Shown: positions 28,239 to 37,817 of the stretch, in pieces
Position numbering within the stretch: position 1 is the first letter of the stretch
How the letters are laid out: the number at the start of each line of letters is the position of its first letter
Assembly (NCBI RefSeq): GCF_947631635.1
Contig: NZ_CANRMB010000002.1
Coordinates: forward strand, 62,001-126,000
Length of the DNA stretch: 64,000 nucleotides
From: an uncultured Dysosmobacter sp.
Lineage (GTDB): Bacteria > Bacillota > Clostridia > Oscillospirales > Oscillospiraceae
Direction: 5' to 3'
Program-made: the position numbers and the translations under genes
The notes under the pieces: model-generated
What the model was told of the DNA's origin: nothing
Databases searched by the model: none
What the model saw: the letters and a program-made list of their open reading frames with translations, nothing else

Positions 28239-30419
28239 TCAGGCGGCCTTGGCCGTCACCGCGGGAATAACCTTCTGGCTGAAGTTCGCCAGGAACTCAG
28301 CGACCTGATAGCGGGGAGCGGGAGCGGTGGGGGCCAGCTTGCCGTCGATGCCGTCGGCGACACCGGCGCCGCAGGCCCACTGCATGGCGGGCATGGCGTA
28401 CTCACCGATGCTTCCGGCATCGGGATAAGAGAGGATATTGGTGTCCTCGCCCACGGAGACGTCATAGCCCATGAACTGGGCGTAGCGGTACAGGATGGTC
28501 AGGAACTGCTGGCGGGAGATGGCCTGGCCGGGGGCAAAGGTGGTATCTGTGGTGCCCTTGGTCAAACCGTTCTCCGCGGCCCAGGCGATGGCCTTGACAA
28601 AGGGAGAGGTCGCGGCCACATCGCCGAAGGGATTGGCGGCCTTGGGCTCGGGAGAGCCGTTCATGCGCCAGAGGACCGTGACCATCTGGCCCCGGGTCAG
28701 GGTGGAGGCGGGCGCGAAGGTGGTATCCGTGGTGCCCTTGAAGATGTTGTTGTCGTAGCAGTACTTCACAGCCTCATAATAGGCGTCGCTGACAGCCACG
28801 TCGGTGAAGGGCAGCTCGCTGACAGGGGCCTTGATGGTGATGCGGCCCTCGGGCTCGCCATAGGCCTTCTTGGCAACGACGCCATCCAGCTCGGTGGTGA
28901 TGTAGTCCATGACCACCTCATCCATGGCAATGCCCAGATCGTAGTTGGAGGAAGCGGCGCTGAAGGCATAGTAGGTGTCGCCGCCGGCGGCCATGAAGTC
29001 GTTGGTGGCGATGGTGTAGACCGTCTTTTCATTGAAAGCCTTGCCGCCCACGGACTGGATGCTCACGCGGTTGATGCTGTTGGGCTCATGATAGGTGGAG
29101 CCGGGATACAGATCGCCCTGGTCAAAGGTCTTGCTGGTATCCACTGTGAAAACGATGCCGCTGACCTGGGGGAAGCCGCCGATGGCGGTGGGGGTGCAGT
29201 AGGTAGAGGCCTCCAGAGCTTCCAGCAGCTCGGCGCCGGTGACCTTGACGATGCTCAGAGTATTGCCGAAGGGCAGAACGGTGTTGATATCCTTCTTGGT
29301 GATGTCGCCCTTGTCGATGGAGGCGCGGATGCCGCCGCCGTTGGTCACGGCCGCGTCAACGCTCTCGCCGTTTTTCTTGGCGCCCCAGACCAGAGCGTCG
29401 GTGATCAGGTTGCCCAGGTTGGTCTCCTCGGTGCGGTTGCCGGGGGCCTTCGCGCCGTTCAGGTCCACCTCGGTCTCGGCAAACACGGTGCCGTAATCGT
29501 CGTCGATCTCCTTCTGGATGGCGGCGGCGCGGGCGGCGACTTCCTTGTCGCTGGAGACCAGCGTGTCGGTGGAGAGGCTGGCCGTGGTGATCTCACCCTT
29601 GGGGGAGATGGTCACGACGCCCACATTGGCCAGCTTCGTGCCGGTGGAGGTGACGGGGGTCTTGATGCCGGCAGCTGCCTCCTGCACTTCCTCCAGGGTG
29701 GAGTGGGAATGGCCGTCGATGAACACGTCGATGCCGTCCACGGCCTTCAGCAGGTCGATGGAACGGTTGCCCGCGGACTCGTCATCGATGCCCAGGTGGC
29801 CCAGACAGACGATGTAGGAGCAGCCCTCAGCCTTCAGGGCCTTCACCTGCGCCTGGGCGCAGGCGAACATCTCCTTGCCGGCGAGGAACTCCACGCCCTT
29901 GATCTTGGCGGGGTGGGCCTTGGTGGCGGTCTCGGGGGTGTCCAGGCCGAACACGCCGATCTTCGTGCCGTTGGGGGCGGTGAAGACCACATGGTCGTTG
30001 AAGGCCACCTTGCCCTTGTACTCGATGTTGGCGGCCACGATGGGGAACTCGGCCTTTTCAGCCAGCTCCGTCAGGTTGGCGTAGCCATAGTCGAACTCAT
30101 GGTTGCCGGGAGCGGCCGCGTCATATCCCGCCATATTCATCAGTTCGATGGCCGTTGCGCCCTCGGACACGCTGACGGTAGGATCGCCCTGGCTGAAGTC
30201 GCCGGCGTCCACCAGAAGCACATAGGCGCCTTCGGCCTTGTAGGCCTCCTTCAATGCGGCCACCTTTGCATAACCGCCGATGGCGCCGTGGACGTCATTG
30301 GTGTGCAGGATGACGATGCTTCCATCCAAAGAGCCCTTGGTCTCGTCCGCGCTGGCTGTAACAGCCAGGGAGAACATCATGGCCACAGCCAGAAGCAGGG
30401 ACAGAATTTTCTTCTTCAT
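28239..30419 (-). CDS. secreted 5'-nucleotidase/UDP-sugar hydrolase with C-terminal SLH domains
   Basis: Signal peptide; ILHTNDVHGAIGG...VDAGDFSQGDP...GNHEFDYG; two KGTTDTTFAP-type SLH repeats. Confidence 0.95.
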   Translation of the reverse strand: MKKKILSLLLAVAMMFSLAVTASADETKGSLDGSIVILHTNDVHGAIGGYAKVAALKEAYKAEGAYVLLVDAGDFSQGDPTVSVSEGATAIELMNMAGYDAAAPGNHEFDYGYANLTELAEKAEFPIVAANIEYKGKVAFNDHVVFTAPNGTKIGVFGLDTPETATKAHPAKIKGVEFLAGKEMFACAQAQVKALKAEGCSYIVCLGHLGIDDESAGNRSIDLLKAVDGIDVFIDGHSHSTLEEVQEAAAGIKTPVTSTGTKLANVGVVTISPKGEITTASLSTDTLVSSDKEVAARAAAIQKEIDDDYGTVFAETEVDLNGAKAPGNRTEETNLGNLITDALVWGAKKNGESVDAAVTNGGGIRASIDKGDITKKDINTVLPFGNTLSIVKVTGAELLEALEASTYCTPTAIGGFPQVSGIVFTVDTSKTFDQGDLYPGSTYHEPNSINRVSIQSVGGKAFNEKTVYTIATNDFMAAGGDTYYAFSAASSNYDLGIAMDEVVMDYITTELDGVVAKKAYGEPEGRITIKAPVSELPFTDVAVSDAYYEAVKYCYDNNIFKGTTDTTFAPASTLTRGQMVTVLWRMNGSPEPKAANPFGDVAATSPFVKAIAWAAENGLTKGTTDTTFAPGQAISRQQFLTILYRYAQFMGYDVSVGEDTNILSYPDAGSIGEYAMPAMQWACGAGVADGIDGKLAPTAPAPRYQVAEFLANFSQKVIPAVTAKAA

Positions 30420-30636
30420 TCTTTTTCCTCCTTGTTTTTTTCACCGACAACTGGTCCTTCCAGTTTGTCTTTTTTATTATATCATATTTCAGTCGATTGA
30501 ACAGCCAAAAAATGGGGGAACCGTTAGAAAAAAGGCAGTCAAATTTGTAAGCTTTTTGAAATCCCGGCCAATGCCTGGAAATCCTGTCCAAGGTATGTTA
30601 TATTGGATACAAGATCACGGAACGGAGGAATTGCAT

Positions 30637-32013
30637 ATGCGAACACTGTTCAAGGGCGGCACTGTGGTGAGCGGCGCCGGCATGAAGCGGGCCGACCTGC
30701 TGGCCGACGGCGAAAAAATCGTGAGCCTGGGCCGGAACATCAGCGCGGAGGCGGACAGCATCGTGGATGTGTCCGGCTGTCTGCTGTTCCCCGGCTTTAT
30801 CGACGCCCACACCCATTTTGACCTGGACGTGGCGGGCACCACCACGGCGGACGACTTCACCACCGGCAGCCGGGCTGCTCTCCGGGGCGGCACCACCACG
30901 GTCATCGACTTCGCCTGCCCCAACAAGGGTGAATCCCTGCACCACGGCCTGGACCTGTGGCACCGGAAGGCCGACGGCCGCACCTTCTGCGATTACGGCT
31001 TCCACATGACCATCGACGACTGGAACGAATCCATCCGGGCGGAGCTGCCGGACATGTTCGCCAAGGGCGTCTCCTCCTTCAAGATGTATATGACCTATCC
31101 CGCCATGATGGTGGGCGACCGGGACATGTACTGGGCGCTGAAGGAGCTGAGATCCTTGGGAGGCATCTGCGGCGTCCACTGCGAAAACGCCGGCGTTATC
31201 GACGGCATGATCGCGGAGCGGAAAAACGCCGGAGACCTCTCCCCCGCCAGCCATCCCCTGACCCGCCCGCCCTATCTGGAGGCGGAGGCGGTGAGCCGCC
31301 TGCTGCGCATCGCCCAGGCGGCGGACTGCCCGGTGGTCATCGTCCACCTGACCAACCATGAAGCCCTGAAAGAGGTGGAGCACGCCCGGGCCCGGGGCCA
31401 AAAGGTCTATGTGGAGACCTGCCCCCAGTATCTGCTGCTGGACGAGAGCGTCTATTTCAACGAGGACTGGTCCCAGGCGGCCCGGTACGTCTGTGCCCCG
31501 CCCATCCGGGAGAAGGCGGAGCAGGACTGCCTGTGGAAGGCCCTGAAGCGGGGGGAGATCCAGACCATCTCCACGGACCACTGCTCCTTCACCCTGGCGC
31601 AGAAGGAACTGGGCCGGGAGGACTTCACCAAGATCCCCGGCGGCCTGCCCGGCGTGGAGACCCGGGGCGAGCTGATCTGGTCCTACGGCGTGGCGAAAAA
31701 ACGCATCACCGCCGCCAAGATGTGCAAGGCCCTGTGCGAAAACCCCGCCCGGCTGTACGGTCTCTTCCCCCGGAAGGGCACCCTCAAGCCCGGCAGCGAC
31801 GCGGACATCGTGGTCTACGATCCCGGCGCCAGCCATGTCATCCGGGCCGACGACTGCGCCGCCAATGTGGATTACAACCCCTATGAGGGCTTTGTCACCG
31901 CCGGCGGCATCCGGCAGGTGTGGCTCCGGGGCAGTCTGGCCGTGGAAAACGGCAAGGTCCTGATGGAAACGCCCCAGGGCCGGTACATGGCCCGTGGAAA
32001 ATGCTCCCTGTGA
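30637..32013 (+). CDS. hydA: dihydropyrimidinase / D-hydantoinase
   Basis: MRTLFKGGTVVSGAGMKRADLLADG...GFIDAHTHFDLDVAGTTTADDFTTGSRAALRGGTTTVIDFACP; TDHCSFTLAQK. Confidence 0.93.
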   Translation: MRTLFKGGTVVSGAGMKRADLLADGEKIVSLGRNISAEADSIVDVSGCLLFPGFIDAHTHFDLDVAGTTTADDFTTGSRAALRGGTTTVIDFACPNKGESLHHGLDLWHRKADGRTFCDYGFHMTIDDWNESIRAELPDMFAKGVSSFKMYMTYPAMMVGDRDMYWALKELRSLGGICGVHCENAGVIDGMIAERKNAGDLSPASHPLTRPPYLEAEAVSRLLRIAQAADCPVVIVHLTNHEALKEVEHARARGQKVYVETCPQYLLLDESVYFNEDWSQAARYVCAPPIREKAEQDCLWKALKRGEIQTISTDHCSFTLAQKELGREDFTKIPGGLPGVETRGELIWSYGVAKKRITAAKMCKALCENPARLYGLFPRKGTLKPGSDADIVVYDPGASHVIRADDCAANVDYNPYEGFVTAGGIRQVWLRGSLAVENGKVLMETPQGRYMARGKCSL

Positions 32014-32019
32014 CCGCAG

Positions 32020-32055
32020 ACAGCTCCGCCCCCAACCGGGCGGAGCTGTTTTTTT
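32020..32055 (+). terminator. Rho-independent terminator
   Basis: ACAGCTCCGCCC-CCAACC-GGGCGGAGCTGT-TTTTTT. Confidence 0.85.
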
Positions 32056-32192
32056 GTATCAGGAAAGGCCCTTGGGTATTGCAAGTGCCCCATGGCCGCT
32101 GCATGTTTGCTTTCCAGCTTTATCCTCTGTGTTCTCTCCCCAAAATGCAGCCGGAATTGAAAAAGAGGCCCCGGCATGGGGCCTCTCTCCGC

Positions 32193-32681
32193 TTATTCTC
32201 CCCAGACCACGTCCACGATGGTGACGTCCTGGAATTCGATAAACTCGCTTTTGAGGATATAATCCGTCTTGCCGATGCGGACCTCCTGCTCGCCCACCTT
32301 GGTGGTCATCACCTCGGCGGTGGGGGTCTCTGTGACAACCGTGAACAGCAGGGTGGTGTGTGCGGCATCCTCCACCCAATTGCCGCCGGCGTCCAGCACA
32401 TAGTAGGGCGTCTGCTCCACCGCCACGATCTCGCCGCCCACCAGGGCGCCGGAGGCCATTAGCGGAGAGGGCAGATGGGCCTTGCAGTTTTCATACAGCT
32501 CCGCCGGTACGCCCTCCGCCCGGACCGTATAGGTGACTTTGGTCATGTCCCGCTGGACGCTCTCGCCGCTCCCTCTGCTCAGGAGCTTTGCGCCCACCAG
32601 CGCCAGCACCGCCAGGATCAGGATCACCGCGATGATATCGATGATATTGAATTTTCCAATGTGTTTTGCTTTTTGTTCCAT
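32193..32681 (-). CDS. DUF4330-like single-TM protein
   Basis: MEQKAKHIGKFNIIDIIAVILILAVLALVGAKLL...VTYTVRAEGVP; RBS ggagg. Confidence 0.8.
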   Translation of the reverse strand: MEQKAKHIGKFNIIDIIAVILILAVLALVGAKLLSRGSGESVQRDMTKVTYTVRAEGVPAELYENCKAHLPSPLMASGALVGGEIVAVEQTPYYVLDAGGNWVEDAAHTTLLFTVVTETPTAEVMTTKVGEQEVRIGKTDYILKSEFIEFQDVTIVDVVWGE

Positions 32682-32809
32682 GGTCTCCTCCATCACGGAC
32701 GCTGGCGCGTCCGGTTTTTCCCGTGTGGACAATGTTCGTCAGATATTGTATAATATTTTCCGCGATTCCACAAGACCATTTTCGTATTTCGTAAAAGTGA
32801 GGTCTTTTC

Positions 32810-35038
32810 ATGAAAGTCATTCATCTTATCAGCGGCGGCGACTCCGGCGGCGCCAAGACCCATGTGCTGAGCCTGCTGCAAGATCTGAACCGGACCATCA
32901 CCGCCCAGCTGGTGTGCTTCCGGGACGGTCCCTTTGCCGAGGAGGCCCGGCAGATGGGCATTCCCACCATGATCTGCGGCGGCAACCATGTGCTCCGCAC
33001 CCGGCGGGTGCTGGCCGCTTATATCCAGGAGGGCGGCTATCAGCTCATCCACTGCCACGGGGCCCGGGCCAACATGATCGGCGCTTTGCTGCAGGGCGTC
33101 ACCGGCCTGCCGGTGGTCAGCACCGTCCACAGCGACTACAGGCTGGACTACATGGGCCGTCCCCTCAGCCGTCTGACCTTCGGCACCATCAACGCCTGGG
33201 CGCTGCGGAAGCTGGACTACCGCATCGGCGTGTCCGACGCCATGGTGGACCTGCTGATCTCCCGGGGCTTCGCACCCGACCGGTTTTACGCCATCTATAA
33301 CGGCATCGACTTCACCCCCGCCCCGGACCAGGGGGACCGCCTCCCCTATCTGCGGAGCCTGGGGGCCGATGTGGATGAGGATTCCGTGGTGGTGGGCATC
33401 GCCGCCCGGCTGAACCCGGTCAAGGATATGTCCACCCTGATCCGGGGCTTTGCCGCGGGCTATGCCCGCTGTCCCCGCCTGCGGCTGGTCATCGCCGGAG
33501 ACGGCGAGGAGCGGGACAAGCTGGCCGCTTTGGCCCGCGAGCTGGGCGTGGAAAAGCAGGTCACCTTCGCCGGATGGATCAGCGGCGGCATGGACCGCTT
33601 CTATTCCGCCCTGGATATCAACGCCCTCACCAGCTTGTCCGAGACCTTCCCCTACGCCCTGACCGAGGGCACCCGGTTCCATCTGGCCACCGTGGCCACT
33701 GCCGTGGGCGGCATCCCCTATCTCATTGACCAGGACGTGAACGGCTATCTGTTCGCCCCCGGAGACTGGGAGGCATTGGGGCAGCACCTGGCCGCTCTCG
33801 GCAGTGACGACGCCCTGCGCCGCGGCATGGGGGAAAAGCTGTTTGAAAAGGCGTCCACCCAGTTCTCCATTCAAAAAACGGTGGACACCCAGCTGCACAT
33901 CTATGAGGAGATCCTCCGCCGCCACAGCCGTCCCAAGACGGCCCGGGACGGCGTGGTCATCTGCGGCGCCTACGGCCGGGGCAACGCCGGAGACGACGCC
34001 ATCCTGGAGGCCATTTTACAGGAGATGCGTTCCATCGACCCGGACATGCCCGCGCTGGTCCTCAGCAAGGACCCCAAGAGCACCCGGCTGACCTACCGCG
34101 TCCCCTCCGTCAGCCGCATGAACATCCCCGCCTGGCACAAGGCCATGCGCCGCGCCAAGCTCTATATCAACGGCGGCGGCAGCCTGATCCAGGATGTGAC
34201 CTCCCGCCGCTCCCTGTGGTACTACCTCCACAACATCCAAAGCGCCAAGAAGTGCGGCTGCAAGGTGCAGATGTACGGCTGCGGCATCGGCCCCGTCACC
34301 CGGGAGAACCACCGGAAGCTGGCGGCCAAGGTGCTGAACCGCAGTGTGGATATCATCACCCTGCGGGAGCCGGACTCCCAGGCGGAGCTGCAGGCCATGG
34401 GTGTCACAAAGCCTGAGATCCTGCTCACCGCCGACCCGGCGCTGACCCTGCGCAGGGTCTCCGACACCAAGACGGACAGTGTGATGCTCCGGGCGGGCAT
34501 TCCGCCCCACGGCAGGTATCTCTGCTTTGCCCTGCGGCGCTGGAAGGGCTTTGAGGAAAAGGCCCCCCTGTTCGGCGCGGCGGCGCAGTACGCCTACGAG
34601 ACCCACGGCCTGACGCCGGTGTTCCTGGCGGTGGAAAAGCACCTGGACCCCGGCGCCGGACAGCTGGCTGCCCAGGGGCTGGACGATATCCCCCACTATT
34701 TTCTGGACGACGCCGGAAGCGCCGGGACCATCATCGGCGCCCTCTCCCGGATGGAGGTAGTGGTGTCCATGCGGCTCCACGCGCTGATCTTCGCCGCCGG
34801 ACAGGGCATTCCCCTGGCGGGCGTGGTGTATGATCCCAAGGTGTCCTCCTTCCTGCGGTACATCGGGCAGGAGAACTTTACGGACCTGGACGCCCTGACA
34901 GCGGAAAGCCTTCAGGCGATGATCGACCAGGCCGCCGCCAAGGCGGCCCATCCCGAGGCCCAGGCTGCCGCGGTGGAACGGCTCCAGGAGATGGAACAGC
35001 GAAATGTGGAAGCGGCCCGGAGGCTGCTGGACGCATGA
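32810..35038 (+). CDS. csaB: GT4-type glycosyltransferase fused to CsaB-type polysaccharide pyruvyl transferase
   Basis: N-terminal GT4 (MKVIHLISGGDSGGAKTHVLSLL); C-terminal CsaB (VICGAYGRGNAGDDAILEAILQEMR...NGGGSLIQDVTSRRSLWYYL). Confidence 0.92.
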   Translation: MKVIHLISGGDSGGAKTHVLSLLQDLNRTITAQLVCFRDGPFAEEARQMGIPTMICGGNHVLRTRRVLAAYIQEGGYQLIHCHGARANMIGALLQGVTGLPVVSTVHSDYRLDYMGRPLSRLTFGTINAWALRKLDYRIGVSDAMVDLLISRGFAPDRFYAIYNGIDFTPAPDQGDRLPYLRSLGADVDEDSVVVGIAARLNPVKDMSTLIRGFAAGYARCPRLRLVIAGDGEERDKLAALARELGVEKQVTFAGWISGGMDRFYSALDINALTSLSETFPYALTEGTRFHLATVATAVGGIPYLIDQDVNGYLFAPGDWEALGQHLAALGSDDALRRGMGEKLFEKASTQFSIQKTVDTQLHIYEEILRRHSRPKTARDGVVICGAYGRGNAGDDAILEAILQEMRSIDPDMPALVLSKDPKSTRLTYRVPSVSRMNIPAWHKAMRRAKLYINGGGSLIQDVTSRRSLWYYLHNIQSAKKCGCKVQMYGCGIGPVTRENHRKLAAKVLNRSVDIITLREPDSQAELQAMGVTKPEILLTADPALTLRRVSDTKTDSVMLRAGIPPHGRYLCFALRRWKGFEEKAPLFGAAAQYAYETHGLTPVFLAVEKHLDPGAGQLAAQGLDDIPHYFLDDAGSAGTIIGALSRMEVVVSMRLHALIFAAGQGIPLAGVVYDPKVSSFLRYIGQENFTDLDALTAESLQAMIDQAAAKAAHPEAQAAAVERLQEMEQRNVEAARRLLDA

Positions 35039-35043
35039 AGAAC

Positions 35044-35080
35044 AAAGCCGGAGGCGGTCTGTTGACAGCCTCCGGCTTTT
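35044..35080 (+). terminator. Rho-independent terminator
   Basis: AAAGCCGGAGGC...GCCTCCGGCTTTT. Confidence 0.85.
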
Positions 35081-35120
35081 CAAAATATCCGCTTGATACA
35101 GAGCGCCCCGCCGCCGTCCC

Positions 35121-35297
35121 TCATCTCGGGCCGCACCGCTCCCGCTGAACGGAGATGGTCTCCAGGGTCTCTCCCAGCTGGTTGAAGATCGCCGACACCA
35201 GATGCAGGTCATGGTCATTCAACTGGCTGGCGATGGACACCGCCAGCGTATTGACGGCAGTGGTCAGGGCCAATGGGTCACACTCACAGCGTTTCAT
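35121..35297 (-). CDS. 58-aa small protein, DUF6774-like
   Basis: MKRCECDPLALTTAVNTLAVSIASQLNDHDLHLVSAIFNQLGETLETISVQRERCGPR; below the track's length cut-off; GGGGG RBS-like upstream. Confidence 0.65.
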   Translation of the reverse strand: MKRCECDPLALTTAVNTLAVSIASQLNDHDLHLVSAIFNQLGETLETISVQRERCGPR

Positions 35298-35373
35298 GAC
35301 ATCCCCCCTGCCATCCTATGCGGCAACCTCCGGGTTTGCCGCTTTCCCCGGCAGAACGAGCGGCCAGGCAGGG

Positions 35374-36723
35374 TCATTTCCGGGCGCCGGTGCGGTCCTT
35401 CACGCTGCCCGCCACCGGCGGCTCCGCGTGGGGCGCTCCCGCATGGTGGGCGTTGGTGTGGACATTGATGTACTGCGCCTTCAGCTTGGAATACATGATG
35501 GTTTGGCTGGAATACAGGCCGTTATAGCCGGAGAGCATGTAGCTGATGCCGCAGGCCAGGGCAAAATACAGCAGTCCCCCATCCCCGAACAGCTCCACAG
35601 CCAGGAAGATCGAGGTGAGCGGGCAGTTGGTGGCGCCGCAGAACACCGCCGCCAGGCCCAGCGCCGCCGCAAAGCCGGCGGGGATACCCAGCAGCGGACC
35701 GGCCACGCAGCCGAAGGTGGCCCCCACGAAGAAGGACGGCACCACCTCGCCGCCCTTGAAACCAGCGGCCAGTGTCACGGCGGTAAACAGCAGCTTCAGC
35801 AGGAACGCCGCCGGATGGGCGGTCCCCTGCTCCACAGCGGCGGTGACCACGTCCATGCCCGCGCCGTTGTAATCCGTGGTGCCGCAGAGATAGGTCAGGG
35901 CGATGACGGCGAAGCCGCCCACCACCGCCCGGAGCCAGGGATTGGGCAGGCGTTTTTTCATCTGGTGCTCCGCGAAGTGGATGACGCTGCAGAACAAAAT
36001 GGACACCATCGCGCACAGCGCCGCCAGGATCGCTACCCGCACCATCAGCCCCGCCTCCAGCTCCGGCATCTCCACGGCAAAGCGGGTGGGCTCCACGCCC
36101 ATCAAAAGCGACACGCCATAGGCCACCAGGGCGGCGGTCAGGCAGGGGATAAAGGCCGCATGGTACAAAACACCGATGCTGATGACCACGATGGCGAACA
36201 CCGACGCGGCCAGGGGCGTGCCGAACAGCGCGGAGAAAAAGGCCGCCATGCCCGCCATGGTGGCGGTGCGCAGGTCCCGGTCATCCAGGTGGAAGAGCCT
36301 GCCGGTGTTGTATCCGATGGTGCCGCCCATCTGAAGAGCCGCGCCCTCCCGTCCGGCGGAGCCGCCGCACAGGTGCGTCAGCACGGTACCCAGAAAAATC
36401 GAGGGCAGCAGCCAGATGGAGAGCTCTTTTCCGAGGTGGACCGCATCGATGATATCGTTGGTCCCCTGCCCCTCTGTCCTGAACAGCTTGTAAACGCCCA
36501 CAATGGCCAGGCCGGCCAGGGGCAGGCACCACAAAAGCCAGGGATGGGCGTCCCGCAGAGCCGTGGCCTCGTGGACGCCGATATGGAACAGCGAGCCGAT
36601 CACGCCGCAGAGCACGCCGGTCACGGCCGCCAGGATCAGCCACTTTCCCAGCGCCTGGACATACAGCCCGCAGTGCTTCAGCCAGGCCCAGGCGCGTTTC
36701 CCGTGTTCGTTTTCCACGTCCAT
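35374..36723 (-). CDS. CLC-type voltage-gated chloride (possibly fluoride) channel/antiporter
   Basis: LTHLCGGSAGREGAALQMGG selectivity motif; GGEVVPSFFVGATFGCVAG. Confidence 0.9.
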   Translation of the reverse strand: MDVENEHGKRAWAWLKHCGLYVQALGKWLILAAVTGVLCGVIGSLFHIGVHEATALRDAHPWLLWCLPLAGLAIVGVYKLFRTEGQGTNDIIDAVHLGKELSIWLLPSIFLGTVLTHLCGGSAGREGAALQMGGTIGYNTGRLFHLDDRDLRTATMAGMAAFFSALFGTPLAASVFAIVVISIGVLYHAAFIPCLTAALVAYGVSLLMGVEPTRFAVEMPELEAGLMVRVAILAALCAMVSILFCSVIHFAEHQMKKRLPNPWLRAVVGGFAVIALTYLCGTTDYNGAGMDVVTAAVEQGTAHPAAFLLKLLFTAVTLAAGFKGGEVVPSFFVGATFGCVAGPLLGIPAGFAAALGLAAVFCGATNCPLTSIFLAVELFGDGGLLYFALACGISYMLSGYNGLYSSQTIMYSKLKAQYINVHTNAHHAGAPHAEPPVAGSVKDRTGARK

Positions 36724-36731
36724 AAGCCTCC

Positions 36732-37568
36732 TTATGCCTGCACTGTTGCGGCGTCAAAGCGGCCTTCCAGCAGATCCGGCGCCTTCAGGTAGCGCTCAAA
36801 GGCGGCAAAGAAACGGGAATACTCGATGCCCGTGGCGATGCGCTCATCCATCACCACGCCCAGGGGCATCTGCTTCTTCCGGCTGTCTGCGGGAGCCATG
36901 GGGTTCACCACCGGCTTTCCCATGCAGATGAACACGCTGGTGGTGCCGAACTCGTAGCAGTGGTGGAAAATAAACCGGGTGTTGATGGAGGCCAGGTTCG
37001 TGATGAACAGGCTGGTGTGGAAGGGGCTCAGATCGATGATCTTCCGGGGCAGCAGTCCGTGGAGGTCCAAATGATAGGCCGCCCAAAACACGAACCGGGC
37101 AAGTCCGGGAATGGAGAAGGCCATATTTGCGAATTTATCCGTGGTGTTGTTGTGCACCGCCTCCAGATTCCGGTCTATGTGCTCCTGGATCTTCTGGCTG
37201 ATGGTGAATACATCGTCCGCCGGGTCCAGAAAGACCTTCAGGGAGGTCTCGTCCGGCGTGCCGTCGGCCCGGGTCTTCAGGATCACAAAGCTGAAGCAGA
37301 AGTGGTTCCGCTTGTATACCTTGCGGTTCATGATGAAATAATTCACTTTGGGATTTTCCAGCGCCGCCTTGTAATAGGCAGCCACCAGCACGCTCATGTG
37401 GGTCACATGGCGGCCCTCCCGCCGCTTCTGGCGGATATAGCCCTTGATGATATCCTCATCCACAAAATCGCTGGCCCAGTTCTGGGCGTCAAACCGCTTT
37501 GGCATAACGTACGGCAGGGCCTGTACAATGGGTGTCAGGTTCTTGACCCGGGTTCCGTCCGGTCTCAT
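36732..37568 (-). CDS. stand-alone acyltransferase resembling the 2-oxoacid dehydrogenase E2 catalytic domain
   Basis: MRPDGTRVKNLTPIVQALPYVMPKRFDAQNW...ALENPKVNYFIMNRKVYKRNHFCFSFVILKT; no lipoyl domain. Confidence 0.7.
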   Translation of the reverse strand: MRPDGTRVKNLTPIVQALPYVMPKRFDAQNWASDFVDEDIIKGYIRQKRREGRHVTHMSVLVAAYYKAALENPKVNYFIMNRKVYKRNHFCFSFVILKTRADGTPDETSLKVFLDPADDVFTISQKIQEHIDRNLEAVHNNTTDKFANMAFSIPGLARFVFWAAYHLDLHGLLPRKIIDLSPFHTSLFITNLASINTRFIFHHCYEFGTTSVFICMGKPVVNPMAPADSRKKQMPLGVVMDERIATGIEYSRFFAAFERYLKAPDLLEGRFDAATVQA

Positions 37569-37817
37569 AGCAAGTTCCTCGTTCTTTCCTAAACTGGCGG
37601 AGGCTCTTCTTCCGCTGTGCACATACACAGGTATTATATAAAAATTTTGCTAAAATTTCAATGTCTATCCGGCTTTTTTTCCGCGTCAGTCATTTTGCAT
37701 AACCTTTTTTGCGGTTCAACCTGTCGGATGCGTGCGAATTTTCGGTTGATTCTTTCCAAATGCTGTCGTATACTGGACGGAAGCAATCTAAATTTTATGA
37801 GATGAGAGGGGTCTTGT

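Noticed and set aside
28026-30500. 824-aa plus-strand ORF opposite the 5'-nucleotidase
   Set aside because: Antisense to a strongly supported signal-peptide/metallophosphatase/SLH gene; Gly/Ala/Asp-rich artefactual composition.
37629-37817. Fluoride (crcB) riboswitch upstream of the CLC/acyltransferase genes
   Set aside because: No recognisable conserved crcB blocks in the intergenic sequence.
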